Shown: in pieces, positions 24,001-36,998 of the stretch | Position numbering within the stretch: position 1 is the stretch's first letter | How the letters are laid out: the number at the start of each line of letters is the position of its first letter | NCBI GenBank assembly: GCA_000934455.1 | Contig: KN884991.1 | Location: 76,684-115,793, forward strand | DNA length: 39,110 nt | Direction: 5' to 3' | DNA from: Apostichopus parvimensis | Lineage: Eukaryota > Echinodermata > Holothuroidea > Aspidochirotida > Stichopodidae | The notes under the pieces: generated by a model | The model's database searches: none | Told to the model about the DNA's origin: nothing | Seen by the model: only the letters and a program-made list of their open reading frames with translations | Made by a program: the position numbers and the translations under genes

Positions 24001-27000
24001 TTTACTACTTTAAATTGAGTATTTAAAGACCACAATCAATCAATTTGGTAGCCTGACGACTAGCCAGCCCTTTAGTTGCAATAGTTGTAAAATTGTAATA
24101 TGTACTCAAAGTTTTGTTTTTATTATTGTTCTAACCTCTCTGTGGTAATCAAACTCCAAACGAAGATCATAGCTAGCTGCAGAATGTTTTCTTTAATGAC
24201 AAGCTGGAGTTGCTAAATAGTTCTATGCATGCTTGGTAGCAATTCAGTCTGCAAATTTCACAGACTGTCCAAACAGACTGGGAACTTGACCTAGTGTCAG
24301 GGGGCAGGGGGGAGGGACAAGCCTCATCGTGGTACAGGTTAGCAAAATTCAATTTTTAATTAAAAAAAGCAGAATATGATCTATTTAGACATTTGGTAAG
24401 GGTAAGAAGACAAGCAAGGTAAACAGAATGGAAGCTTTAAAGGTATAGTCAGTATAGGCCCCAAATTATAGCATGCTTTAATTGCTAAAAGTTTTCAAAA
24501 AAGTACTTTCCTGGAGGTCTTTACTCTCCAAAATGTTCTCAGACATTTTTAAGGAACACACAAGATGATTGAATGTCCAAGTTAGGAAAACTTCCTGGAA
24601 GGTTGTAAACAAAACAGTTTAAAAATTTTGACCAAAGGTGACCATAATTGAATATCTAGCATATTTAGGGACAATACTGCATACCTTTACACTACAACTG
24701 TGGGTAACTAGAAGCTTATTTATTAGAACTATACATACAAGATTAATGTCGCCTGATTGCTTGTGTATTTGAACACTGTTCGACTCTCTTTGAACTCTAT
24801 TTGTGGATCAGTTCTACCGAAAGGAAAACATACTTATGGGTTGCATTCAGTGATGGTAGCATACAGATCATACCTATCGAAAAATGAACTGCAGGGCGTT
24901 CCAACCATGGAGCTATAAATAGCTCCATGCTCCAACCAAACAAACTTTATGCTGCAAGTGATTTCTGGTTAAATTGTGGTTTCATGCTGCAATGCATCAT
25001 AATAGTCTTCGTTTATACAGTAGTTGGTCCTTTTAAATATTTGAATGACTGTTTTGACATGGTTCAGAGATCTTAATTCCAACTTAACACTTACTTCTAC
25101 AATTGTCTGTGGGAATGATGGCTCGGAAACATGTCAACATATAGGGCTATAATTAAGTAAGTACAGGCTAGACATACAGTAGGCCTAGCTACCACTAAAG
25201 CGTATTTAAGGCTATATTAATAACTCTGTGTTGTGTTGTGGCAAATAACCGTCAGTTCCTTGTGCAGACTCTGAACAAGGGTTTTCTAACATTTTCAAAC
25301 TACCATTAAATATATCTGCTCATCAAATTACTTTAGGGCCCCTTAACCCCGGGGAGGGGCGACCAGGAACACTATCCCCCATTTATTTTCAGGGGCATGA
25401 TTTTTTTCACAAGCTTAAAAGGTGCCATCGTGGTACATTGTTTGGAATCCTGCCCATCCTAACCCCCCACCCCCCCACCCCCATCCCCATCTGCTCTCCT
25501 TCCCAATCTTGAACCTGTGTTGGGGACCCTGTACTTTATAACTTAGAGACTCACAATAAATGTTTCTACTGCAGGAGAGCTGTAACAAACAGGCGGGTGG
25601 CCGACAATGCCTCTCAGATCGCTGGAAATGGCACTTCCCAGGCCTTGCAAGTTGCATCTAAGCTTTTTCTATTTGAAATTAATAGCGATATCATAAAAAC
25701 GTACAAAAAAATATGCTCAATGGGGGGCGGTCGCCCCCTTTGCCCCCCCCTTGGCTACACGCCTGGTAACAAAGCTGGGGTTGAGAATGTAAATGATACA
25801 GCAAGGAGCAACTACCTGGTCACACTCCTCTGAGTTGATGAACAGGTTACCGATGAACATACTGTACACTTGTATGTCTATAAAGTCGTGAGCAGAAAAG
25901 GTTTATCATTTATAAAGAGTGTCAAAGTTTTGAAACATCTATTTTAGAAGGTATTGGCCACATCAAAACAACTTAGGGAAACTCCTAAGGATGTGCAGGT
26001 ATATCACAAAAATATTTTCCTGTGGATGAATGATGTGACATAAAGATCCATAAAATTAAGCAAGTTAAATACTGTACTTGGGTAGAACTTTCAACCCATC
26101 AGAGCGTGCACTGTGATAGGATGCAGTTAGTAGCAGTATTAATTTAACCCGTGCGCTAGCTACAATTAACGAAATAAAAATTTAGTTCAAAAAATGCCGT
26201 AAGTTCACCAATTGTTAGTGTGCAACGTATACCCAGAAATACAACCAATGATTATCACGTTAAACATGACCATGCAGTGCATGTTTCAAACAATCACATC
26301 ACATAAGTTAATGCGTCAAATAGGGAAAGTGAAAGGATAGGTTGCATATAACAGATGCACTTTGCTATGTGTTAAGTGTGTTAGTATCTCCACAGACGGG
26401 TTATAAATTCCCAACAACACCAGAAGTGGACCTACCGCGGTGCTGCCTGTGATGCCGCCTGCTGGTTTGTGATCTTGTGGAACGTCGCTTCATAGTCGAG
26501 TCCAAGTTTGTCATGCTGTGGTATTGTCGTCCCTCCGACAAAGACCGGTGGAACTTCTCGGGCGGATTGAACGGTTGTTCTTTCCTCATTGAAAAGTATC
26601 CTAAATCTCGATCCTGTGACACCGCCCTCACCTTCGGTGACGGCAGCTCGTCCCTCCTCTTTGTTCTCGACTCTCGCTCCGTGGAGTAGTCCTGGTAACC
26701 TCTGGAATCCAGCTGATGTCTGGACTTTGATGACATACTGTAATTGCCTTCGTTTTTGAGACGGGTTCCTTCAGTTTGGAGCCTCAGGTTACTGATGTCC
26801 TCGCGGAGATCATCTAAATCTGCCTCCTTCGTGAGTAAGGGACCGTATTGATAATTTCGGAACCATCCCGTGTGTTTCTCCCCGTCCTCTGCACTCTGAA
26901 CTCCAGTGTCGCTGGTATAATGATTTGACCCACCGTTGACTGTAGGCGACGAACGGCCGTCCCGAGAACCCGAATAGCTGCTCCTAGACGAACTCTTGAA

Positions 27001-30000
27001 GAGATCTCCGTCCGTAGTTTGATAACTTCTCGGAAATGTGCTGTAGGATTTGCTGCCCTTGTAATCCTTCAGGTTTCGTGATGTTTCTGAGCCAGCTGCA
27101 TTGTAACCGTACCCAAAGCCATCGGAGAAGATGTCTGCCTTGGCCGGGCCGTTATAGTTGTGTCGGGAGCCACTGATTGTATGGAATTTGTTTCCATGGG
27201 AACCATACCTAGAGGAACCGTTCTGTGTCTCCGAAGAGGACTGGTCGTAACGATGATCTAAAGACCCGTTGTCATAATCGCTGGACATGTTATGGTAGCG
27301 TTTATCAAAGCTGCCCTCTGCCTCTTCCTCCTCCTCCTCATCTTGATGCGGCTTCCAGCCATCGTAGCTGTTTCTGGAAAATTCCTCCCGATGGCGACTG
27401 GCCGAGCTGAAGCCACTCCCTCTCCGTGAGCTGTCCCCGAATGCGGACCCGCGATCGTGGATCGAGGGTGCGTCGTACAGGCCGTTGGTGGTTCGTTCAT
27501 AAGAGGATGGCATGCTCTCCCTGCTCATGGAGGAACCGCGCCGATCACTTTCAGTGAAATAACTCTTCCTCTGGGGAGGTGGGGAGAAATCGCTCATTCG
27601 TGAGGATCCGCGGTCGCTGTAATGAGACGAGACGCGGTCGCTGTACCGCGACAGGTAGTCACTCTGGTGAGATGGCGGCCTCTCGTCGTAGCTAGACGTT
27701 ATATGTTCGCTCATTCTAGAGGAAGGCCGGTCATTCTGCATTTGGGAAGATGTGGCTGATGACAAGTATGAGAACCCATGTTTATTTTGTCTAGTTGGGA
27801 GGGAGTGAAGAGACTGGCTCTTATTCAACATTCCTGAATACTGCCGGGGCTTGTACGTGTCCCCAAAATGACCGTTTCGGTGACGGTCCGAGTGGTAACT
27901 GTCAAAATCCATAGTTATTGGGCCTCAGATTCCAACGCGGTCTCACAGAATACAAAACAATCTAAAATGGCTTATAGATATCGAGTAGATTTGTCATGGC
28001 TTTACACTGAGAAATATCTGGGAAAAATAAATACATAAATTTAAAACAATAAGTATAACTTAAACATCCATGTAACCGGTATATGAAAATACTTATTACT
28101 GCAGTACATTACTGTATAAACTGATCAAAAATCAGTTTGAATTGAGAATTGAACTCAATTGAACAATTACACCAGAGAGAATTGCCACAGTAACAAGGAT
28201 CATTTCTGGTTTCCAAGGATTTGCTCTTAAAAAAACAAATTTCAGAGTGTCGTTCAATCTGTTTCTCTTACAAATTCTGTAATTTAGTAAGATACAGAAT
28301 TGCTCTTAAGCTGTGTGTGAAAAGAACCATGCAAACATAAAATTAGAATAGGTACAGTTCTGTACTTAGCACATCCAACCACTATTATTCTACTTAAACT
28401 GATCCAAGTAATAATTAAAGGCAAAAGCCTTCATAATGGACACAAAAATATAATCAGTAAGATATTGAAGTTGTCTCTATTGAGGTACTCTACAGCAGAA
28501 ATCTTATATCTGGAGAAGAGTCTTTTGTCTGTACACACTTACACATACCATATTTAAGTTTTGAAATAAATTTACTGAAAAATCAAAATTTAAAACATAT
28601 TCAAAATGTTTTACTCTAATTACAACTGAATTCTGCTGCTCTGAATAAACAAAATCCAAAACATAGGTATGGGCTCAAAAGTCTGCAAGCAAGTTTACAA
28701 AAGAAATCAAGAACACTTTTTTTGCTCTTTCTTTTCCAATGTGCCAAACTAATTTCTCAATTTTGATCCATCTTAGTTCTCTCTGTCATCAAAGCAACAG
28801 ATGAATTAATTCGCCAAAATCATTGACATTTTTCGTAACTTTTTATAGTACCACATCAATTCTTTATCTTAGTTTAGCAAATAATTCTTCATAACCTGTG
28901 TTCTTTCCTTAAATATTTGAAACTCTGGAAAGGGAACTAATGTATACCTGCAGCTGGTATTAAAAATATATCGTTGGGTCACGTTTATTCTCGACACAAA
29001 CTGGCAGCGATACCGTAGCTTAATATTTCATCAAAGTTTGTATTCAAACTGTTCCTGAGAAGATTGCACAAGTCAATGCCAGTTTAACAACTTGTGAAAA
29101 GAAATATCTCTCGGACGTGTCGAGTGGAAACACTGACTTGAAACAGTCGAGTTCCCATTACACAAAAACTACAATACGAGCAAGTTATGCAAGGTCACAC
29201 TGTATGTGTTGATCCTGCCATTGGATATATACACATTGTACAGTACAGTACTGCTGCTGTATATATACACTTATAGAGAACCTGAGCTTTAAAGCTTGAG
29301 TGTTTTGTCATGTAAAAACAGGTCAACTCTATATAACCCCCACCCCACAACTCAAGAGTTAAAGGGTGTGAAGAGACTCGGGCAAAAAGAAATGTCTAAT
29401 GCCGGTAATCTGACCTAGTTTCGAATGAGGTGTAACAGAAGTGTTAGACACCACCATCGATCCCAGAAAATACGCATATAGCTTGCTACCATCGGTAATT
29501 AGACACTAGTGTACAGCCAGTACATACAGCTGCGGTCAATACCCACAGCACAGTGTACAAACGATACAGCGATGGACATCTCGGATCCAGCTAAAGATAA
29601 CAAGGTATCACGTTTCATTACTGTTTGCATTTTGTAGCGACCAGCAGAAATCTTCACTTGCAAGCAACGGAAAGTTAACTTTTTCAGAGCGCTGCACGCG
29701 GTTTGGGGCGAGTCTTCAATGCCTTTAAGTTAACTCCATCATCTTAAAAGGATTGTCTGGTAGCCCTAAGAAGTTACCTTAAAAAACGATAAATAATTTT
29801 CCAAACATGTTGTCAAAGTATGAGAACGCTTATGTTGCGTTTGACAGAGAAACGACTTTTTAATCGTTAAGGATGGACTTTTCAAATATGATTTGAACAG
29901 TAACGAACGTGATGTCATCTTTGCAAATGCAGATTGCGACATAACCCACGCTCCGTACAGTACCTACAGTAATCACAACAAAAACCGTGTTTTATACAGA

Positions 30001-33000
30001 TTAATTTCTTCCTTAATTTTCGATGAAATTTCTCATAAATTAGATACTGTATGTCTTTAAAAACTCCTTAAGCCGCCATATATATTTAGTAGATCGGTGG
30101 TTTTGTGGTCTTTGTGTAACACAAGATAAGTTTGAACAGCAGACTCTTCGTTGTTTACATCGCGATGTTCAGCTCCAATGCGAAGAATGTTCGCATGTAG
30201 GCTTCTCTACCGTTTACAATCAGACAGTTCTGCGAAGCCTTAGAAGCTTCTCGGTACTCAAGTTTCATCTTTCGGTGTTCCAAATACTTTTCAAGTTTCC
30301 TTTTACTTTATAGTTGATCCGTGAAGTTTAAAAGAAATTTCGAAGAACAGTTTATGAACTGTGGTTTGAGTGTGAGAGTGTATTATGTGCAACACTATTT
30401 ACGTATACCAACTGGGCATGGTAGGCTGTATACGTTCGCGATATGTACGTAATATATAATAGGCAATCACCTGTGCGTGTACACACTGCGGAAATAGGAG
30501 TGCTAACTTCAAGTCGCTCGTTTTGCCTATTTGCCTGCACTACGTCATACACAGTATTCAACAAAAATTGTGACAATAAGAACTAAAAATTTAGATTATA
30601 AATTAATATAAAAATATATATTTACCCACACAAGCTTTTTGTAATAGATAGGCAGTTTGTTAACAGTTTTTTTTCCTCTATCACTTTGCAAAATAAACTT
30701 GTTAAAAGAAGAATTACAAATGTAACCCTGCTCATTACCATGTAGTTTCCTGTTTAATGCAATTTTTTTGGGGGGTTCTTGTTAATTAAATTAAAATGAT
30801 GAATGAATTATATTGATATTTAAAGTTTGATCACTCTTAAGACCCCTAAAAATAGAGTACCATTTCAGAATAAACCTCCATAATCCCATTCCCTTGAATT
30901 ACAACTCACAGGTCAAAAATGTGGGTTTTATAATAAATTCTTCAGATCTATACAACACGATGCACAATAGAAACACTCCCCACTGGCTTATTCAGTGTTA
31001 TTCAACTGATATAGAGCCAACGCATCAGTGTGAACAAAGTATATATACCCTGGTTGCACGCATTCACAAAAAGATACCACCTTAGAAGCGATTGTGTACC
31101 TTCATAACAAATATTCAACAGTTTTTAAAGGTATGCTAGTGTATTGGCCCCTAATATGCTAGATATTTAATTGAATATGGTCACCTTTTGGTCAAAATTC
31201 TTAAAACTGTTCTTATTTCAACCTACGCGGAAATTTTCCTCACTGGGACATTCAGTCACCTTGTGTGTTCCTTAAAAATTGTCTGAGAACAATTTGGAGA
31301 GTAAAGACCTCCAGGAAATTACTTTTTTGAAAACTTCTAGCAATTTTAGTGTGCTATAATTTGGTGTCTATACTGACCATACCTTTAAGGATACGCAGTT
31401 TATATTGCAGTTGAAGACCTCATATAAAAATGCTGAATGGTGAGCTAATTGATAATTTATAGTCAGACTTTGATTCAGTCTGTTTATTTGACAGAATAAA
31501 TTGGCGGATAATTTGGTGCAAAGATTTTACCAAAAAAAGTCTTACAAATCTTTTCTTTCCTTTATCAATCTGAATAATCATATGTAGGTAAGTTGTGTGT
31601 CAAAAACACTAAATTATTGACAATAACTAAATGTTTATCATGTGTGACAACTATTTTAGTTTCTTACGCTATTTTGAGGGATATACAGTATACCACTAAT
31701 GAATGAGAAGCAAACCAAACCATCGATCACGATTAACACATGATATAGGAGAGAATTCTTATTCAATAGCACCCATTATACTATACAGCTAGGAATAAGC
31801 AACTACTGTAGGCCTACTCCATTTACAGATCTTTCATGTGTTAATTATCCCGCCAGCTGCTAGACCCACAGTAGACTTGAGTAAGTCTAATAGGAGCATC
31901 ACAGAGCCACTGCAGTGACTGAATTTCTTTTTTTCTTTCTTTACATACCTTGTATAGAGATGGTTTTTGTTGTACTAACATGCATGATGACACTGCTGTC
32001 TGCTAGACCTACAGAACCTGCTATTTGATTTATCTGTTAATTTAATAGACCTTAACATGCATGCACCTTCACCATGAACTTATAAATGGGAAAGTGAAAC
32101 CTTATTTTGTTTGCATATTTCCACGTGGGCCCCTGACATGACTTTTGAACCAGGATATAGGCCTACAGTATTAGATATCACAATTAAAACTTACAAGACT
32201 TTTCTAAATAATCCTACTGTACTTTCTGTGAGGGAGAAGTCTCTATCCCATACAACATCAAGACAAATGGTCTGGAAGTTTGGTTCTTTCTTAAAACATT
32301 GTCAAAAGTGGGACCCCAAAATTTATCGTACTAATAGTACATTAGTACCAAAGTACTTTTAGTACCAAAGGTACTCCAGATTGATCCTAGACATAAGATC
32401 CCAGCATCGGCCAGTTCAGTAATTAGAACCATCAAAGGTTTTCTTATCTCTGTAATGGGTTAAAATTATACGCTACTATGAAATGACTAGATCAACATGG
32501 AGACTGCTTTAATTGTGAGTCTCGGATAAAAAAAAAACTTCTCCGAGTTGAATGACCATTTCTCACACTTTCTAGCATATTTTGTGAAAAACATATTTCA
32601 TATGTAAGATATAATTTCTCAAAATCCAATCTACAACAGTGAGAGGATAATCCTTGAAATCTTAAACAGTGAATCATCATAAGATCCAAATGAGTGGAAA
32701 CTCAATGATACTTTTTCTTTATGCAAGCACCTGTACACAGTGGTATACTATTACAGTTTCAGGAGAAAAACTTCTTATGGCAATGAATTTTACTTACCCA
32801 AGCCTGAGGCAATATTACAGAAACTAGCATAAATCCTCACACCCCCCCCCCCCCTTCAAGAAAAAATGCAAAAATCCTCATTGCCAACATATTTTTCAAT
32901 TTTTTTTAATTATTATTTTAACATTTAGTTCCTAGCTTCATGCCTCTATTAGTTTACCTACTTTTTGGAAAAGAAAAATAGGTCCTTCACCCTTAGAGAC

Positions 33001-36000
33001 TTTGTTTTTAAGCCAAAAAATGACAAAAGCTGAGAAACATGACAGGTTTGGAAGGCCATGTCTAACAATGGTAGATAAACCGAGCCATTGTGCAGACCGT
33101 ATAGTGTTCATGGGTAACTCATGTTTTCGTAAGGAATAGAATTTCTGTAAATCCTCATACCACAGCGAAAGACAGATGACGACATTTTAGGAATGCACAT
33201 CATTCACGTCTGTGTAAAGGAAAAGACTTGTTGCCGCTGTGTTGGAATGACTTATTTACAAAATATCAAAACAATGTTTAAGCCCTCTACATAGAGAATA
33301 CTTTAATGTTTATGGAAGGGAAACTATATTGCGTTTCGTTTATTTGTTTGTCTGGAAGATTTAGTGGAATCTGGGCAAATTTATAAAAATAAATAATTTA
33401 TACTTTGGGAAACTATATTGCCAACATTCTAAGGTTATATTGTTTTTAATCAGATATATGACCAGGCATTTTTGAGCAGGAGACCCCCCATTGACCTGGG
33501 AAAAGATGGGGCAGGATAGTTTTTGTCATGGAGGTGGGGGGGGGGGAGGAAGAAGTGGAGGAAGGAGGGAAAACCATGATTAATGACCAGGCATCTCAGT
33601 GTACAATTACTGTATTTTCTTATTTCTATACAGTATATAGTAGGCTACACTTAACCTTCAATACTAACCTATTTCTATTACCTTTATTTTGTCAATGGTC
33701 ACTGAAACCACAGCAAAATACAGAATAAGAAAGAATGTCCAAACTGACCATGGATGCGCAGAGAATTGGGTAAATTTGGTTTCCAACCAGTAAAGTGTTA
33801 CATAGTGTGGGGTACTGTACAGTATGTGCTTCTGTACACTGTACTACCATGCTTCAGAGCAAATCGTATTGAAAGTATGAATGGTTCTGTAACTTTATCT
33901 AATCATGACAGGATATTTCATACTGATCATACTGTCACCTGTACAAGTCCTTTAAAATATCTCCTGACAAAACTTCCCCCAAAAAATATGTTTCAAATGG
34001 TTGAGAAAAATAGAGCTACAGTACATATATATGCTTAAGCTGACATAGCATTGCATAATATTGTAGCTGAACTACATATTGATTTTTTCCAAAGTCAATT
34101 TTGACTAAATTAGGTCAAGATATTGATTAATACAATGCATTTTCGATGAACTATACGATGTAAACGATAGAATAGTATATTTTTGGTAGGTCTTCCTGCT
34201 GCAATCAATATCTACTACAAAATTTTGCCAAGAATGGCTGAAACCTGCACTAATTTCACATCACACCGCTCCTTTGTGTACAGTATGTCTACAGGTGCTT
34301 AATTTCTACTCGAAAGATTCTTTCCTGTGCAAAATCAGTGGCGGACCCAGTACTTCTTAGTCGAGATAGAGTGGCAGGGTGATGGGGGGGGGCAGAGTGG
34401 GAGACAACTAAGCTTCAAGGGTTGATGGCAAAGTAACTACCATAACAGTAGACTCTATTGCATATTGAAACATCTGTAACAAGAAAGGTATGGACAATCG
34501 AATCCTTTACTTACATGTTTCCGCTAAGTACATTTTTTTGTTTTTGAACAAAATTATATTAGTAGCTAACTTTACAACATTTTCAGATGGGGGAGGCCTG
34601 GGCCTCCAGGGTCCCTTCCCTGGATTCACCTCTTTCCAGATGATGACATTTCCTACATTTTTTAGACTCATCCACTAAATAGTTTTTGCAATACATGCTT
34701 TCAACTGTAAGTATGAATAGCACAGAGATGATACCAAAGAAAAGTGATGCAGGTCATAACCCGGTGGTGGGTTGGTAAGGTGGGGGGACAGGGAGGGGAG
34801 GGGAAGGGGAGGGGGTATAGCAATACATGTTACCAATATGCAGTAGTTGGGAATGTGGTTGGCTGGGAAGTGTAATATTGTAGAGTGTAGACAGGTAAGG
34901 GGACTACTGTACTACGTTGAGGAACATGTGACTGTGCATGCTAACATGCGTATTGACTGGCTTAATATTTATGGTCCTAACAAAAATATGGAGAGCAATG
35001 GTTGCCACTTTTCAGAGATCAGATATAAGCCTATAGGTATTGTAAAGGAACAGAATCACTTTAAAGATCATCAGTATTAGTCAAAAGAACCTCCCCTGGT
35101 GGTCCTGCAGATCTGAGAGGTTACTTCAAGACATTGAGGAATGTTAAATTTGACAATTAAATTGTTCAATCGAGGACAAATTACTTTAAGGATGGCAATT
35201 ATATAAGGCCTGTTGATGAGCGCGAGTGAACCATTATTTGACTGGGACCTACACTGATGATCTTTAACATTTATTGAATAAAAATATTATAAACAAAAAT
35301 CTGGAAATATCCACAAAGTACAGGAAAATTACTGATTGTTTGAATTTAAAATAGGCCTAGTGGGTGTGACCGACTAGCACAAAGTAATCATTTGTCAAAT
35401 ATGCATGTAAGTTTAAGCACAAGCCTAAAGTTTACGCTATACACTGTAGATTGAAGCTTTAATTATCTTCGATTAAAATCAAAAATCGGATGAGCCTCTG
35501 GAATTTGAGATAACATCTGTAGACTCCAGACTTTGACCAACTCAACTGTCCACAAGTAGCCTACATATGTCAGTAGCTTGATGAGGATGTGAATATTGAT
35601 TTTGACTAAGAACCAAGTAAGCTTGTAAACAAAACCTGACCAAATGAAACAAAAAATACCTGTATCTTAATTATCAGTAATAAGCCTCCCTAGAATTATG
35701 CAACGACAGATCTTGAATTAATGAGAAACGTTCTTTTAGAAGAAAAAAAATTGTGACAAAATGAAGGAACTTAAACATAAGGGCTGATATATAGCAAAAA
35801 CAACAGACACTTACAGTAGAGCATTTAAATTATTACATCAACAATGGATACCCATAAAATTCCAAAGAGAAAATCACACCTTTCCATACTGTAACGTACG
35901 CATATAATCCGCTGAACACAGCACAGTGAATGGGACAGATTTCACATAGCTTCCACGATAGAAAAAAAAACAAAACACTGGTCGATTCTCCTGACAATAA

Positions 36001-36967
36001 CAACCTAAACTGTCATCAGAAATACCTAAATATTGGACCAATTCAATGGTCAGAATCGTCCAAAAAAGCTCTTTAAGTCAGTTCAGGACCGTAGCTTTCC
36101 TCAGACTCATTTTCTCCGATGCACAAGATAATCACTGTCCCAAAAGTCGTCGGTAAACCATGAGAAAAAAAAAACCTTATCTACCCAGTTTTACCATGAT
36201 AGGTAAAATGGTGGCAAGCTTGCACTCATGACTAGTGCCTGCTGAATTTTTCTGTAAATCTTTAGATTCTGAAGGTGAGGCTATAGGGTTGGGACTCACT
36301 GCACTAAAAGACGATCATACCTCAAATCTAGCGGAGCGTGACAGACAGAAGCTAGGTCTGTGAAACCTGCAGTAAATTACTGAGAGGGGGAGACATTAAG
36401 CAAAAAAAAGTTGTAACCACCTTTTAGTTTAATGACTATGTCCAGGTAAAATAATAATATATGTATATATAACACAAGTATCCAGGTCTGAGTGTAGTAG
36501 CTGTCTATCTAAGATCTAGCTCTCTTTCTGTGTGCTTCAATATGGAACTGCACAGTAGGCCTACAGCTTAGCTTTAAGATATGTCAATTGCTGGATTCAA
36601 TTGTCCCCATGTTTTTGTGTGGTTACTAGTCTTGTTTTGAATAGAAGGATTTTTGGCTGTGGAGGGTATTAAGTCTAGGGGCCACTTTGGGTCATCTGCA
36701 GATCAAAAGAATTGTAGTTTAAGAAGTATGATCAAAGCTTTAAGTTTCTCTATTATTATTTACCTGCAGGTAATGAGCAAAACATTCTATATACGGCATG
36801 AATTCCAGAAAGCATCAGGTGGTGGATTTGAATTCTCTCGTTAATAGGGCAATTGTGGAGGATCATGCATATGCTTGATTATGGTTACATGCAGAGGGCA
36901 GTATAGGTGAAGCTGGGAATTAATTACAGGGAAACAGGTGGAGGTTGGAGGGGGGGGGAGCTTTATT

Positions 36968-36998
<31 letters not shown>

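Noticed and set aside
25355-25766. Possible full hAT MITE
   Set aside because: Only the right end (CCCTTGGCTACACGCCTGG) is convincing; no matching left end or target duplication was found.
27258-27500. 80-codon frame overlapping the 503-codon frame
   Set aside because: Shadow in another reading frame of the same strand; composition follows the codon pattern of the longer frame.
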